IMG/VR virus record: IMGVR_UViG_3300034062_004983
Coordinates: 1 to 21,551 of that record
Length of the DNA stretch: 21,551 nt
Strand: one strand, 5' to 3'
Source of the DNA: a virus
Positions 8,932 to 15,012 of this stretch are shown here, piece after piece. Position numbers and translations under genes: made by a program. The notes under the pieces were generated by a model. The model searched no databases. It was not told the origin of the DNA and was given only the letters and a program-made list of their open reading frames with translations. The first letter of the stretch is position 1. Every line of letters starts with the position of its first letter.

Positions 8932-8939
8932 TATTTATA
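8932..8939 (-). promoter_or_regulatory. Candidate T4-type late promoter TATAAATA
   Basis: TATAAATA on the minus strand, identical to the T4 late -10 consensus recognised by gp55, 40 nt upstream of the ATG of the membrane protein. The window encodes a gp55-like sigma. In AT-rich DNA a single octamer can occur by chance, so this is only suggestive. Confidence 0.4.
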
Positions 8940-8962
8940 TATAGTTAATTTTACCAAAGGTG

Positions 8963-8978
8963 CTAAGCAACTAAGCAA
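8963..8978. repeat. Tandem 8-bp repeat (CTAAGCAA x2)
   Basis: Two perfect adjacent copies of CTAAGCAA on the plus strand (TTGCTTAG on minus) in the 155-nt gap between uvsE and the membrane protein gene, 24 nt upstream of the TATAAATA octamer. No gene explains it; it may be a protein-binding site. The rest of the gap shows no ORF. Confidence 0.5.
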
Positions 8979-9046
8979 CCTGTTATTATAAATATTAAAT
9001 AAACTTAATATTACAATATCTACCAAGCATCGCCCATACTATGCAC

Positions 9047-9952
9047 TTACAAGTGCTTCCCAAATTTAGAAATGTAGTTAAGTACTGTTAACTCTTTCAT
9101 CTTGGCTTCAATATCAATATCAAGGTCATACCCATAAGTATTAATTTCTGAATAGATGTAATCCGAGTGAGCTTGTGGTTTGGATGTAGGGTCTTCTAAT
9201 GTCTTAGATTCGGAATAGTGAACTAATGGTTTTACATCTCCCCAAGTTGACATCGCAAGTTCAAGAGCCTCTTGTTCGGTTAGTCCGCCAGTATTAAAGG
9301 TGTGGTGATGATAATCAAACACAATTGGAATACCAATACGTTCGTGAATATACATAAGGTCTTTGACTGAATACATACTACCCTTGTCATCATTCTCAAC
9401 AGTCAGTCGTGTCTGAACTGATTCTGGCAACAACTCAAAGTTTTTACAAAACCTATCCATAGCAGATTGTTTATCACCATAAACGCCATTACAATGAATG
9501 TTGATAAGATTGTATGGAGTTCGTTCTAATCCCATAAGGTCAAAGTGTTCTCCATGTATAGAGAGGTCTTTAATTGTGTTGTGAACGACTTTCTCAATAG
9601 GAGACACCAAGACATTAAATGGACCGGGATGTGATGTTATGCGTTGTCCATAGGTCTTAGCAAGCGTGCCCGCTCCTTTGAGGATATTAGAAAACTTTTG
9701 GTAGTCTGGCATTTGATGTAATTCAAACTCACTAGCCCATGGAACAAGGTCGGAAGTTACACGAAATAATTTAAAATCATTCTGATGATTCCATTTGATA
9801 ATTTCACATAAGTCGCGGGCATTTTGAACTGCAAGACTTGATGACTTTTGAATACCTTCAGTAAGAAAGGTTTTTTTTATCATAGACCGATTGGTGGTAA
9901 TTTTTTGTTTACCAAGGGTCATGTTGATACAGCAATAACCTAATTGTGTCAT
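9047..9952 (-). CDS. uvsE: UV damage endonuclease UvsE/UVDE
   Basis: 301 aa, the usual UvsE length. It opens with LGYCCINMTLG, the family's N-terminal strand. Metal-site residues of the TIM barrel follow in order: His108 (RITSHPGPF), His153 (NIHCNGVYGDK), Glu186 (LTVENDD), and Asp213 with His215-217 (VFDYHHHTF). UVDE nicks DNA 5' to pyrimidine dimers, 6-4 photoproducts and some abasic sites, starting excision repair without UvrABC. It is a stand-alone unit with its own family I promoter about 20 nt upstream. A short inverted repeat, GCACTTACAAGTGC, spans the stop codon (9043-9056). Confidence 0.92.
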   Translation of the reverse strand: MTQLGYCCINMTLGKQKITTNRSMIKKTFLTEGIQKSSSLAVQNARDLCEIIKWNHQNDFKLFRVTSDLVPWASEFELHQMPDYQKFSNILKGAGTLAKTYGQRITSHPGPFNVLVSPIEKVVHNTIKDLSIHGEHFDLMGLERTPYNLINIHCNGVYGDKQSAMDRFCKNFELLPESVQTRLTVENDDKGSMYSVKDLMYIHERIGIPIVFDYHHHTFNTGGLTEQEALELAMSTWGDVKPLVHYSESKTLEDPTSKPQAHSDYIYSEINTYGYDLDIDIEAKMKELTVLNYISKFGKHL

Positions 9953-9971
9953 AGTATATTTTTTAATAATA

Positions 9972-10028
9972 TAAAGATAATAAAAAAGGGGGACTTAAAC
10001 AAGCCCCCCTATATTAAGTTTATGTTAA
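9972..10028 (-). promoter_or_regulatory. Family I promoter for uvsE with tandem TTAACA boxes
   Basis: Minus strand, upstream to downstream: TTAACA (10028-10023), TTAATA (10017-10012) one 11-bp step away, 8 nt, CTTG (10003-10000), exactly 20 nt, TATCTTTA (9979-9972), then ATG at 9952. CTTG lies in the loop side of the nested terminator hairpin. Confidence 0.7.
9982..10010 (-). terminator. Rho-independent terminator after hsp20, nested inside uvsE promoter
   Basis: On the minus strand a 10-bp stem, AGGGGGGCTT / AAGTCCCCCT with one G-U pair, closes on a GTTT loop and runs into six Ts. The pair is G-U only in the minus transcript (A-C on plus), which sets the direction. Confidence 0.88.
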
Positions 10029-10091
10029 ATATTTTCGTTTCGTAGTTGTAACTTCTTCAATAAAATTTTTAAAACGAAAATAAATAATCAT

Positions 10092-10439
10092 TTACTTAAC
10101 TTTAACATCAATCCTTTTTGCCTTTCGGTCTTCATACTTAGGAATGGTGATAATAAGAATACCATCCTTAGCAGATGCAGAAGTTTGATTGATATCGAAC
10201 GCATCGTGGATTTTGTATCTTTTATGAAAAGAACGATGCTCCTTTTCAGCTTTAATTTCTAAAGTTCGGTCTTCTACCAAGACATCAATATCCTTGTTAG
10301 ATAATCCCGGAACTTCAAATTCCATTGTTAATACATCATCCTTTAAATACGCTGTAGGCGATGTTTGTTGAACTGTGTCCCATCCACCGGAAACCATGTC
10401 TGATAACATGGTGTGGAATGTTGAATCGAATAGTGTCAT
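10092..10439 (-). CDS. Small heat-shock protein, HSP20/alpha-crystallin family
   Basis: 115 aa. The alpha-crystallin domain spans about 28-108: LTMEFEVPGLSNKDIDVLVE, LEIKAEK, and the signature DGILIITIPK at 92-101. The C-terminus RIDVKVK resembles the I-x-V tail that docks between dimers. These ATP-independent holdases keep unfolding proteins soluble. T4-like phages, especially cyanophages, often carry one, presumably to protect phage assembly. AAGGA (10447-10451) lies ahead of the ATG at 10439. A strong terminator follows the gene. Confidence 0.92.
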   Translation of the reverse strand: MTLFDSTFHTMLSDMVSGGWDTVQQTSPTAYLKDDVLTMEFEVPGLSNKDIDVLVEDRTLEIKAEKEHRSFHKRYKIHDAFDINQTSASAKDGILIITIPKYEDRKAKRIDVKVK

Positions 10440-10511
10440 ATATTAATCCTTTTTAATGTTAATGTCATTAAAACTACAAAGTCTATACCAATATAAATTA
10501 ATATTACATTT

Positions 10512-10528
10512 TGTCATGTTTTATGACA
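10512..10528. repeat. Inverted repeat TGTCAT-5-ATGACA
   Basis: Perfect 6-bp arms with a 5-nt spacer, 6 nt beyond the stop of the 132-aa gene and about 70 nt upstream of hsp20. Without a T-run on either side it is not a standard terminator; it may cap the upstream mRNA or act as an operator for hsp20. Confidence 0.5.
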
Positions 10529-10533
10529 TTGTG

Positions 10534-10932
10534 TCAGTTTAAGGAAAATGCATCACATTTACCAATTAGTTTATATACACGCTTTGTGTCATCTTTATTG
10601 AATGATTGTAACATCAAAATCATACCATCCATTATAAAATCGTTAACAACCGAATCCATCATATTAATAGATTTGTTGGTAGTTTTAGATTTATCACATG
10701 AGATTATTAAGTGTGTATCGGTTATAATTACATTAAAATCTACACTCTCTTCTTTTAACCCCAAGTCGTGCATGATTTGAAGCTCATCATCTGAAAACCC
10801 ATCGCTTTCAAAATTGATTATGTAATCCGTATTGAAATCGTCAAATATATATTCAAGCTTATCCTCATCAGTTAAGCTCATAAAAAAGTTATACTCTGAT
10901 TCATCCCAACCTAAATCTTCATAGTTTTCCAT
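10534..10932 (-). CDS. Acidic unknown protein
   Basis: 132 aa, very acidic in its first 60 residues (YEDLGWDESEYNFF, DEDKLEYIFDDFNTDY), with a more mixed C-terminal half. No motif is recognised. It is the last gene of an eight-gene run of small ORFs. It has an unusually good Shine-Dalgarno for this window, AAAGGAG (10946-10940), 7 nt ahead of ATG 10932, whereas most genes here have none. The charge pattern would suit a DNA-mimic or a host-protein inhibitor, but that is a guess. Confidence 0.7.
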   Translation of the reverse strand: MENYEDLGWDESEYNFFMSLTDEDKLEYIFDDFNTDYIINFESDGFSDDELQIMHDLGLKEESVDFNVIITDTHLIISCDKSKTTNKSINMMDSVVNDFIMDGMILMLQSFNKDDTKRVYKLIGKCDAFSLN

Positions 10933-10953
10933 AGAAACGCTCCTTTATTATAA

Positions 10954-11292
10954 TTATTTGATAATTTGTTTATTTAACTCGTTTAAATAATATAAAGCTG
11001 ATTTAGATATAGCCGTTTCTGATTCCTTTACGTATTCTATACAAATCTCAATAAAATGTTTTTCAAAGGATGGGGATGGTGGTATACTAAAATACATTTT
11101 ATTAAGGCTACCCATCATTTTAGTTCTATAAGACTCATCAATTTGAACATCAGACCAAAGGTAATATTCTTTTATTTTTGTCTTAACGATAGTATAATAA
11201 GGGTCAACTTTATTGCAAATAATAGTATCCACTCCGCTGCTTATGTAATCAGATAACTCGGAATGTTCATCTGATGTATTTTCTGAAAACAA
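10954..11292 (-). CDS. Unknown protein, non-ATG start
   Basis: At least 112 aa; the amino-acid pattern (DTIICNKVDPYYTIVKTKIK, YYLWSDVQIDESYR) looks coding. No ATG lies in frame until about residue 58 after the upstream stop at 11320-11322. The plausible starts are TTG at 11292 or CTG at 11310, which would add a helical LDLFKR segment. Mostly helical, no family recognised. It sits between the 99-aa and 132-aa genes. A 5' truncation or a missed frameshift from the upstream gene is possible. Confidence 0.55.
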   Translation of the reverse strand: MFSENTSDEHSELSDYISSGVDTIICNKVDPYYTIVKTKIKEYYLWSDVQIDESYRTKMMGSLNKMYFSIPPSPSFEKHFIEICIEYVKESETAISKSALYYLNELNKQIIK

Positions 11293-11323
11293 TCTTTTAA
11301 ATAAATCCAGAGCTTCTAATTAT

Positions 11324-11623
11324 TTAAGCAAGAATACCCAATCTATATTTTTTTTGAGAAGATTGAATCGCTTCGTGCATTGTAAGCATTACCTTTTCAC
11401 ATTCAGCTTTAGTCAATGTAATTTCTACATTGCCAATCATTAAAGTTCCAAGAGTTGTAAAATTTCTAATCGGAAAATCTTCTTCTTTTAAATCTGGATT
11501 AAATCCAAAATCAATTGATGAATAATTAGGTCCATATGCTTTAGATTGTCTTTCAACTTCGGACTCGATAACGGCAGAAGACATATTAACATATCCTCTT
11601 ACTTTGTTTTTGTATGGTTTCAT
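11324..11623 (-). CDS. Unknown small protein
   Basis: 99 aa from ATG 11623, or 86 aa from the internal ATG at 11584 (MSSAVIESEVERQ), which is preceded by AGAGGA at good spacing and may be the real start. The second half (LMIGNVEITLTKAECEKVML) looks like a beta hairpin followed by a helix of about 20 residues. The family is not recognised. It lies within a co-directional run of small genes with a 44-nt AT-rich gap before it, in which I see only a weak hairpin. Confidence 0.65.
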   Translation of the reverse strand: MKPYKNKVRGYVNMSSAVIESEVERQSKAYGPNYSSIDFGFNPDLKEEDFPIRNFTTLGTLMIGNVEITLTKAECEKVMLTMHEAIQSSQKKYRLGILA

Positions 11624-11667
11624 AACATTAAATTATTGTTTAATAATAAATATGTTATGAAAATTTA

Positions 11668-11967
11668 TTAAGTATTTTTTCTACGATTTCTTCGAGAAAC
11701 TCGACTATATTTCTTTTCATCAAATGGCATTTCGTATTTATCAGGGTGGGTGCGGTTAATATTTTGTTGAATTTTAATAGATTCCACAGCCCATCTCCAC
11801 GCGTCAAATACGTTATCTTGTGGCGGAATCATAAAGTCAACACCAACTCGATTTCCTAATCCATCTGATACATAATATTTACCATTAGTGTCCACCTTGG
11901 TTTTGGCGTTTGGGTATTTATTCAGCACTTTCTTCTTGAGTCGAATAAACTTTTTCTTGAGTTCCAT
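11668..11967 (-). CDS. Basic unknown protein
   Basis: 99 aa from ATG 11967 (MELKKKFIRLKKKV); an ATG at 11997 would lengthen it by 10 residues but overlap the upstream gene by 80 nt, so the shorter start is preferred. Strongly basic at both ends (RLKKKVLNKYPNAKTKV; C-terminal SRVSRRNRRKNT). The middle has NGKYYVSDGLGNRVGVDFMI, a small beta segment, then a helix with FDAWRWAVESIK. Basic termini suggest nucleic-acid binding. No family recognised. Confidence 0.6.
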   Translation of the reverse strand: MELKKKFIRLKKKVLNKYPNAKTKVDTNGKYYVSDGLGNRVGVDFMIPPQDNVFDAWRWAVESIKIQQNINRTHPDKYEMPFDEKKYSRVSRRNRRKNT

Positions 11968-12175
11968 TTGCATTATTAAATGATTTTGTAAGTCCACGGA
12001 TGATATAACATTCCGATAACTCTTTATTTACTGAACATGATTCTATAAGTTTGCCACTTTCCAATTTAACAGAATAAGACCATCCTTTTTTTAGTCGAGT
12101 TCGTGAGTTAACGACACCCACTTGATGAGTGCCGTTAACTTTCACAACTACCTGTTCTCCCTTTTCAAATGTCAT
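11918..12175 (-). CDS. Small beta-rich protein, possibly SH3/KOW-like
   Basis: 85 aa. The first 55 residues alternate hydrophobic strands and turns (EKGEQVVVKVNGTHQVGVV, WSYSVKLESGKLIESC), resembling an SH3-like barrel. The C-terminus is polar and overlaps the next gene. Its ATG overlaps the DUF4494 stop as ATGA, so translation is coupled. The barrel call is by eye and weak; the function is unknown. Confidence 0.65.
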   Translation of the reverse strand: MTFEKGEQVVVKVNGTHQVGVVNSRTRLKKGWSYSVKLESGKLIESCSVNKELSECYIIRGLTKSFNNANGTQEKVYSTQEESAE

Positions 12176-12372
12176 TGAATAACCTTGACAAGTTTAGTTT
12201 CAATTACAGCAGACACCTCAAACTCGATACTTAAACCAAAAAACTCTTTGGTTACCTTTACTTCAGCATCCGTAACTGATACTGCGTCAACAAGATATTG
12301 CTCGGTTACTTTTTTCACCTTACCTTTGTCATCTTCATGATGAACTTTTACTTTAACAATGTAATACGCCAT
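12172..12372 (-). CDS. DUF4494 domain protein
   Basis: 66 aa. The sequence VKVHHEDDKGKVKKVTEQYL followed by VDAVSVTDAEVKVTKEF matches DUF4494, a family found mainly in Bacteroidota and their phages, usually about 150 aa; this is a short form holding the core. Function is unknown for the whole family. It supports a Bacteroidota host. ATGA overlap with the downstream 85-aa gene indicates an operon. Confidence 0.75.
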   Translation of the reverse strand: MAYYIVKVKVHHEDDKGKVKKVTEQYLVDAVSVTDAEVKVTKEFFGLSIEFEVSAVIETKLVKVIQ

Positions 12373-12400
12373 AATTTTAATTTGATTTTAGTTAATATAA

Positions 12401-12580
12401 TTATTGTGTTTTGTTTTCTTTTAATATTTTTTTTAATGATTTCAAATAGTCTAAACTCTCAGCATCACCTATAATAGCATCAGCCTTTGAATAATAGTCA
12501 ACCACATATTTAACACCATGGTCATATACCATTTGTTGAAGTTGGTATTTTTTTAACATAATTCGTTTATTAAATCCCAT
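12401..12580 (-). CDS. Small unknown protein
   Basis: 59 aa if started at ATG 12580, which overlaps the upstream stop by one base (TAATG); an upstream ATG at 12592 is in frame but would overlap more. Basic helical N-terminus (MGFNKRIMLKKYQLQQMVYD), then a second helix (SLDYLKSLKKILKENK). No family recognised. The coupling to the 108-aa gene is the main argument for the start. Confidence 0.6.
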   Translation of the reverse strand: MGFNKRIMLKKYQLQQMVYDHGVKYVVDYYSKADAIIGDAESLDYLKSLKKILKENKTQ

Positions 12581-12906
12581 TAGTCGAACCATTGTGAACG
12601 ATGAGTTTTTACATTTTTTACACCAACTCGTTTTAACATATCATGTTTTTTTTCCTTCCACTCCATATCCATTTCTTTATCAAATCCAATTGATTCGTTT
12701 TCTCTACCTAACTTTTTTAGCTTTTTCAAATCAACGTTATCAACATTACCAGAAGCAGCGTTATACATTTTCAGATGATGTGTATCAAGTGGTTTAGTAA
12801 ATTGTTTTAAATATTCGGCCTTTTGGTCTAAATATTCCAAAAACTCATCCTCTGATAGGACTTGCATTTGTTCTTCGGTTAATTCAGCGTTAGGGTTATA
12901 AATCAT
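12580..12906 (-). CDS. Unknown charged helical protein
   Basis: 108 aa: acidic helix (LTEEQMQVLSEDEFLEYLDQ), then a Lys-rich second half ending VKTHRSQWFD. No motif recognised. First gene of the small-ORF operon: a family II promoter box ends only 5 nt before its ATG at 12906, so the message would be leaderless or nearly so. The promoter's -33 element lies inside the end of the upstream 137-aa gene. Confidence 0.7.
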   Translation of the reverse strand: MIYNPNAELTEEQMQVLSEDEFLEYLDQKAEYLKQFTKPLDTHHLKMYNAASGNVDNVDLKKLKKLGRENESIGFDKEMDMEWKEKKHDMLKRVGVKNVKTHRSQWFD

Positions 12907-12911
12907 AAATA

Positions 12912-12943
12912 CAAATATACAAAATTAATTTTAAATATCCAAG
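12912..12943 (-). promoter_or_regulatory. Family II promoter for the small-ORF operon
   Basis: Minus strand CTTG (12943-12940), exactly 20 nt, TATATTTG (12919-12912). The spacer also resembles that of the 19853 site (both end TTTTG before the box). The -33 element is within the coding end of the 137-aa gene. Confidence 0.65.
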
Positions 12944-13344
12944 CCTCTACGGCGCATTTTTTCTTGACAATAAAAATCGTATACTTCTTCTGTATCCATC
13001 GGGTCAGATTCCATAACACTATCCCACAAGTCAAACCCAAATTTAGAGCAAAGTTCATCACGAAGTTCTTTCAATAAACGAAACTCATCTTTATGTGCTT
13101 CTTCATCTAATTTCATAGCCCTAATATTATCCATACGGGCGGCTTGTCTAGCCATAGCATATGTGCCAGTTTCCTTCATTACTTTTTCAAAAGTAGAGTT
13201 GGCCCGAATCCGAGCCTCCTCTGCTTCCGTGTGATAATAAGAATAGTTGAAATCACCATTTACAATCTTGTCAAATAGATGAGCGCTTTGTGGTAATCGT
13301 TTCTTTTTACCTTTAGTAAACCAACGAAATGGATTATATGCCAT
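12931..13344 (-). CDS. Unknown protein coupled to the AAA+ ATPase gene
   Basis: 137 aa, charged and helical. N-terminus MAYNPFRWFTKGKKKRLPQS is basic; the middle has an Ala/Arg-rich helix (GTYAMARQAARMDNIRAMKL) and the C-terminus is acidic then basic. It starts 2 nt after the ATPase stop, so the two are surely co-expressed, and it may be an adaptor or substrate of the ATPase/VWA pair. This is inference from position; I recognise no domain. Confidence 0.7.
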   Translation of the reverse strand: MAYNPFRWFTKGKKKRLPQSAHLFDKIVNGDFNYSYYHTEAEEARIRANSTFEKVMKETGTYAMARQAARMDNIRAMKLDEEAHKDEFRLLKELRDELCSKFGFDLWDSVMESDPMDTEEVYDFYCQEKMRRRGLDI

Positions 13345-13346
13345 CT

Positions 13347-14612
13347 TTAGAAAGGATTTGTAATGTCATCAGTTTCAACATTGAATAAGTTTTCATCGGA
13401 TGGTCGTTCACCTAAGAACTTTTGAATGTATTGTTTCATATAAACTCGTTCCGATTGAGCGCCACCACTTTGGTCAAACAATGGGTATATTGTAATTTCA
13501 GCAGCCTCAGCGAGTGAAAACCCATCGTAGAGAAGTGACCCAATTTCGACAGCGGTTCGAGTTGAAAGTGAATTAGATAACTTTGGAGATTCAGACATTA
13601 CTTCCGTGCGAGTCATAGAAGTAATTTCAGCAACATTCGTAAGAGTTTCAGACAATACTGAAGGATACATCATTTGAAGAAGTGTAGCCTCTTCAGCTTT
13701 AGTTAGAGTATCCATCTCTATGATAGTAAATCGGTCAAGAATAGCCCGGTCGAGAGCTCTTGTAGCGGTGTATTCGTTACCAATGTTAGCAGAAGCGATA
13801 AAAGATACACCATCAGCCACCTTAACAACCGGAGCATCAGCAGCCTCATCTAATCGTAAGTAACGCTGACCTTGGTCGAGAACTGACATCAAAATATTGT
13901 GAGCCTCTGGATGAGCACGAGTCAACTCATCTAAAACCACGACAGTGTTTGGAGTTTGAATTGCCTTAACGAATGGTGATGTATTAAACACAGTTCCTTT
14001 TTTGGTATCAAATTGAGTATTACCAATCAAGGTAGTTCGTGGGTCTTGAGTAGCTCCCAAGTTAATGATAAAGGTATTGTAACCTTCAAGAGAATTAGCA
14101 GCCGCCTTAGCAGCCATTGTTTTACCACATCCAGCGGGGCCAGTCATCATAATATTTTTACCACGAATAATATTACGAATCAGATATTTCCATTTAAGAG
14201 ATTCCATAAACAATGCTTTAGGTTTTAACCCTTCAGATTTTTCGTGGATAAAGTTAAGGACATCTTCATTCATAACAGGAGCAGCTACAGCCGTAGGAGT
14301 ATTAGATTCATATTTCAAAGCGAGAAGACCGCCATTTGGAGCGGAAAAGTTACCAACCGGCTCGGGATTGTTTTCAACTTGAATAGCCGGAACACGAGTA
14401 AACCCAAGTTGACCATCTGATAGACGACCCACTACACGAACTTTAAATCCGTATTTTTCAGGCCGTTTAGCAGCCTGGCGGGCTCGAATATTAAGGGAAG
14501 TTCCTTCATTATTCAATTGGGGAATATTAAACATAACTCCATTAGAGTCTTCAAACAAGAACAAACCATCGACCTCGACAATCTTTCCAAAAACTGTTTT
14601 TTGTGTTTTCAT
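13347..14612 (-). CDS. MoxR/CobS-like AAA+ ATPase
   Basis: 421 aa. Walker A GPAGCGKT at 158-165, Walker B VVVLDE at 224-229, sensor-1 Asn276 in ASANIGNEY, and Arg-finger candidates in ATRALDRAILDRF (283-295). The first 100 residues look like a small beta domain, plausible for substrate or partner binding. MoxR/CobS ATPases work as hexamers with a VWA-domain partner; here the CobT-like gene lies just upstream, separated by one small gene. Many large phages carry this pair annotated as cobaltochelatase, yet no cobalamin pathway gene is present, so a remodelling chaperone role is more likely. Own family I promoter. Confidence 0.85.
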   Translation of the reverse strand: MKTQKTVFGKIVEVDGLFLFEDSNGVMFNIPQLNNEGTSLNIRARQAAKRPEKYGFKVRVVGRLSDGQLGFTRVPAIQVENNPEPVGNFSAPNGGLLALKYESNTPTAVAAPVMNEDVLNFIHEKSEGLKPKALFMESLKWKYLIRNIIRGKNIMMTGPAGCGKTMAAKAAANSLEGYNTFIINLGATQDPRTTLIGNTQFDTKKGTVFNTSPFVKAIQTPNTVVVLDELTRAHPEAHNILMSVLDQGQRYLRLDEAADAPVVKVADGVSFIASANIGNEYTATRALDRAILDRFTIIEMDTLTKAEEATLLQMMYPSVLSETLTNVAEITSMTRTEVMSESPKLSNSLSTRTAVEIGSLLYDGFSLAEAAEITIYPLFDQSGGAQSERVYMKQYIQKFLGERPSDENLFNVETDDITNPF

Positions 14613-14647
14613 ATAATTAATTTTTATTAGTTATCATCATTACTATG

Positions 14648-14703
14648 TAAAGATAGTGATTTAGGTTCACAGCTCCAAATTTTTAATGTTATCAAATTGT
14701 TAA
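14648..14703 (-). promoter_or_regulatory. Family I promoter for the AAA+ ATPase gene
   Basis: Minus strand: TTAACA (14703-14698), 5 nt, ATAACA (14692-14687), 7 nt, TTTG (14679-14676), exactly 20 nt, TATCTTTA (14655-14648). The distal box overlaps the stop codon of the 80-aa gene. Leader to ATG 14612 is about 35 nt. Confidence 0.75.
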
Positions 14704-14942
14704 ATTTCATACATCTGCGTTGTGACAAAAGAAAAGTGAGCTGATGCCAAATCAGAAGGGATTACCTTGACAACTCGGTTAGCACGATTTTCAATCATTC
14801 TATTTTCTTTAGCATCTTCGGCTTTTTCTTTACTAATGTAAATTCCAATAACCCTGTCGCCTTCCAATAGTTCGTAGCATTGGGTATTGTTAATAACCTT
14901 AGATGATTTTTGAATTTTAAGTGACTTTCTCATAACTTTCAT
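14700..14942 (-). CDS. Small unknown protein between ATPase and VWA genes
   Basis: 80 aa from ATG 14942; a second ATG three codons in (14933) lies in the context GAAAGTTATGAG, also seen at the start of the 20030 gene, and may be used instead. The fold looks like a strand-turn-strand plus helix: CYELLEGDRVIGIYISKEKA, then EDAKENRMIENRANRVVKVI. Not recognised. It has its own promoter and lies between an AAA+ ATPase and its presumed VWA partner. Confidence 0.65.
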   Translation of the reverse strand: MKVMRKSLKIQKSSKVINNTQCYELLEGDRVIGIYISKEKAEDAKENRMIENRANRVVKVIPSDLASAHFSFVTTQMYEI

Positions 14943-14956
14943 TTTTTATTACATAG

Positions 14957-15012
14957 TAAAGATAAAAAACAAATGGGACTTTTCCAAATCCCATATGTTA
15001 AATAATTGTTAA
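14957..15012 (-). promoter_or_regulatory. Family I promoter for the 80-aa gene
   Basis: Minus strand: TTAACA (15012-15007), 5 nt, TTAACA (15001-14996), 7 nt, TTTG (14988-14985), exactly 20 nt, TATCTTTA (14964-14957). The distal box overlaps the stop codon of the VWA gene; a terminator hairpin fills the space between boxes and TATCTTTA. Confidence 0.78.
14965..14994 (-). terminator. Terminator after the VWA gene, nested in the next promoter
   Basis: Minus strand 9-bp stem ATGGGATTT / AAGTCCCAT (one G-U) with loop GGAA, then TTGTTTTT. The -33 TTTG of the promoter is formed by the stem end and loop. Confidence 0.75.
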
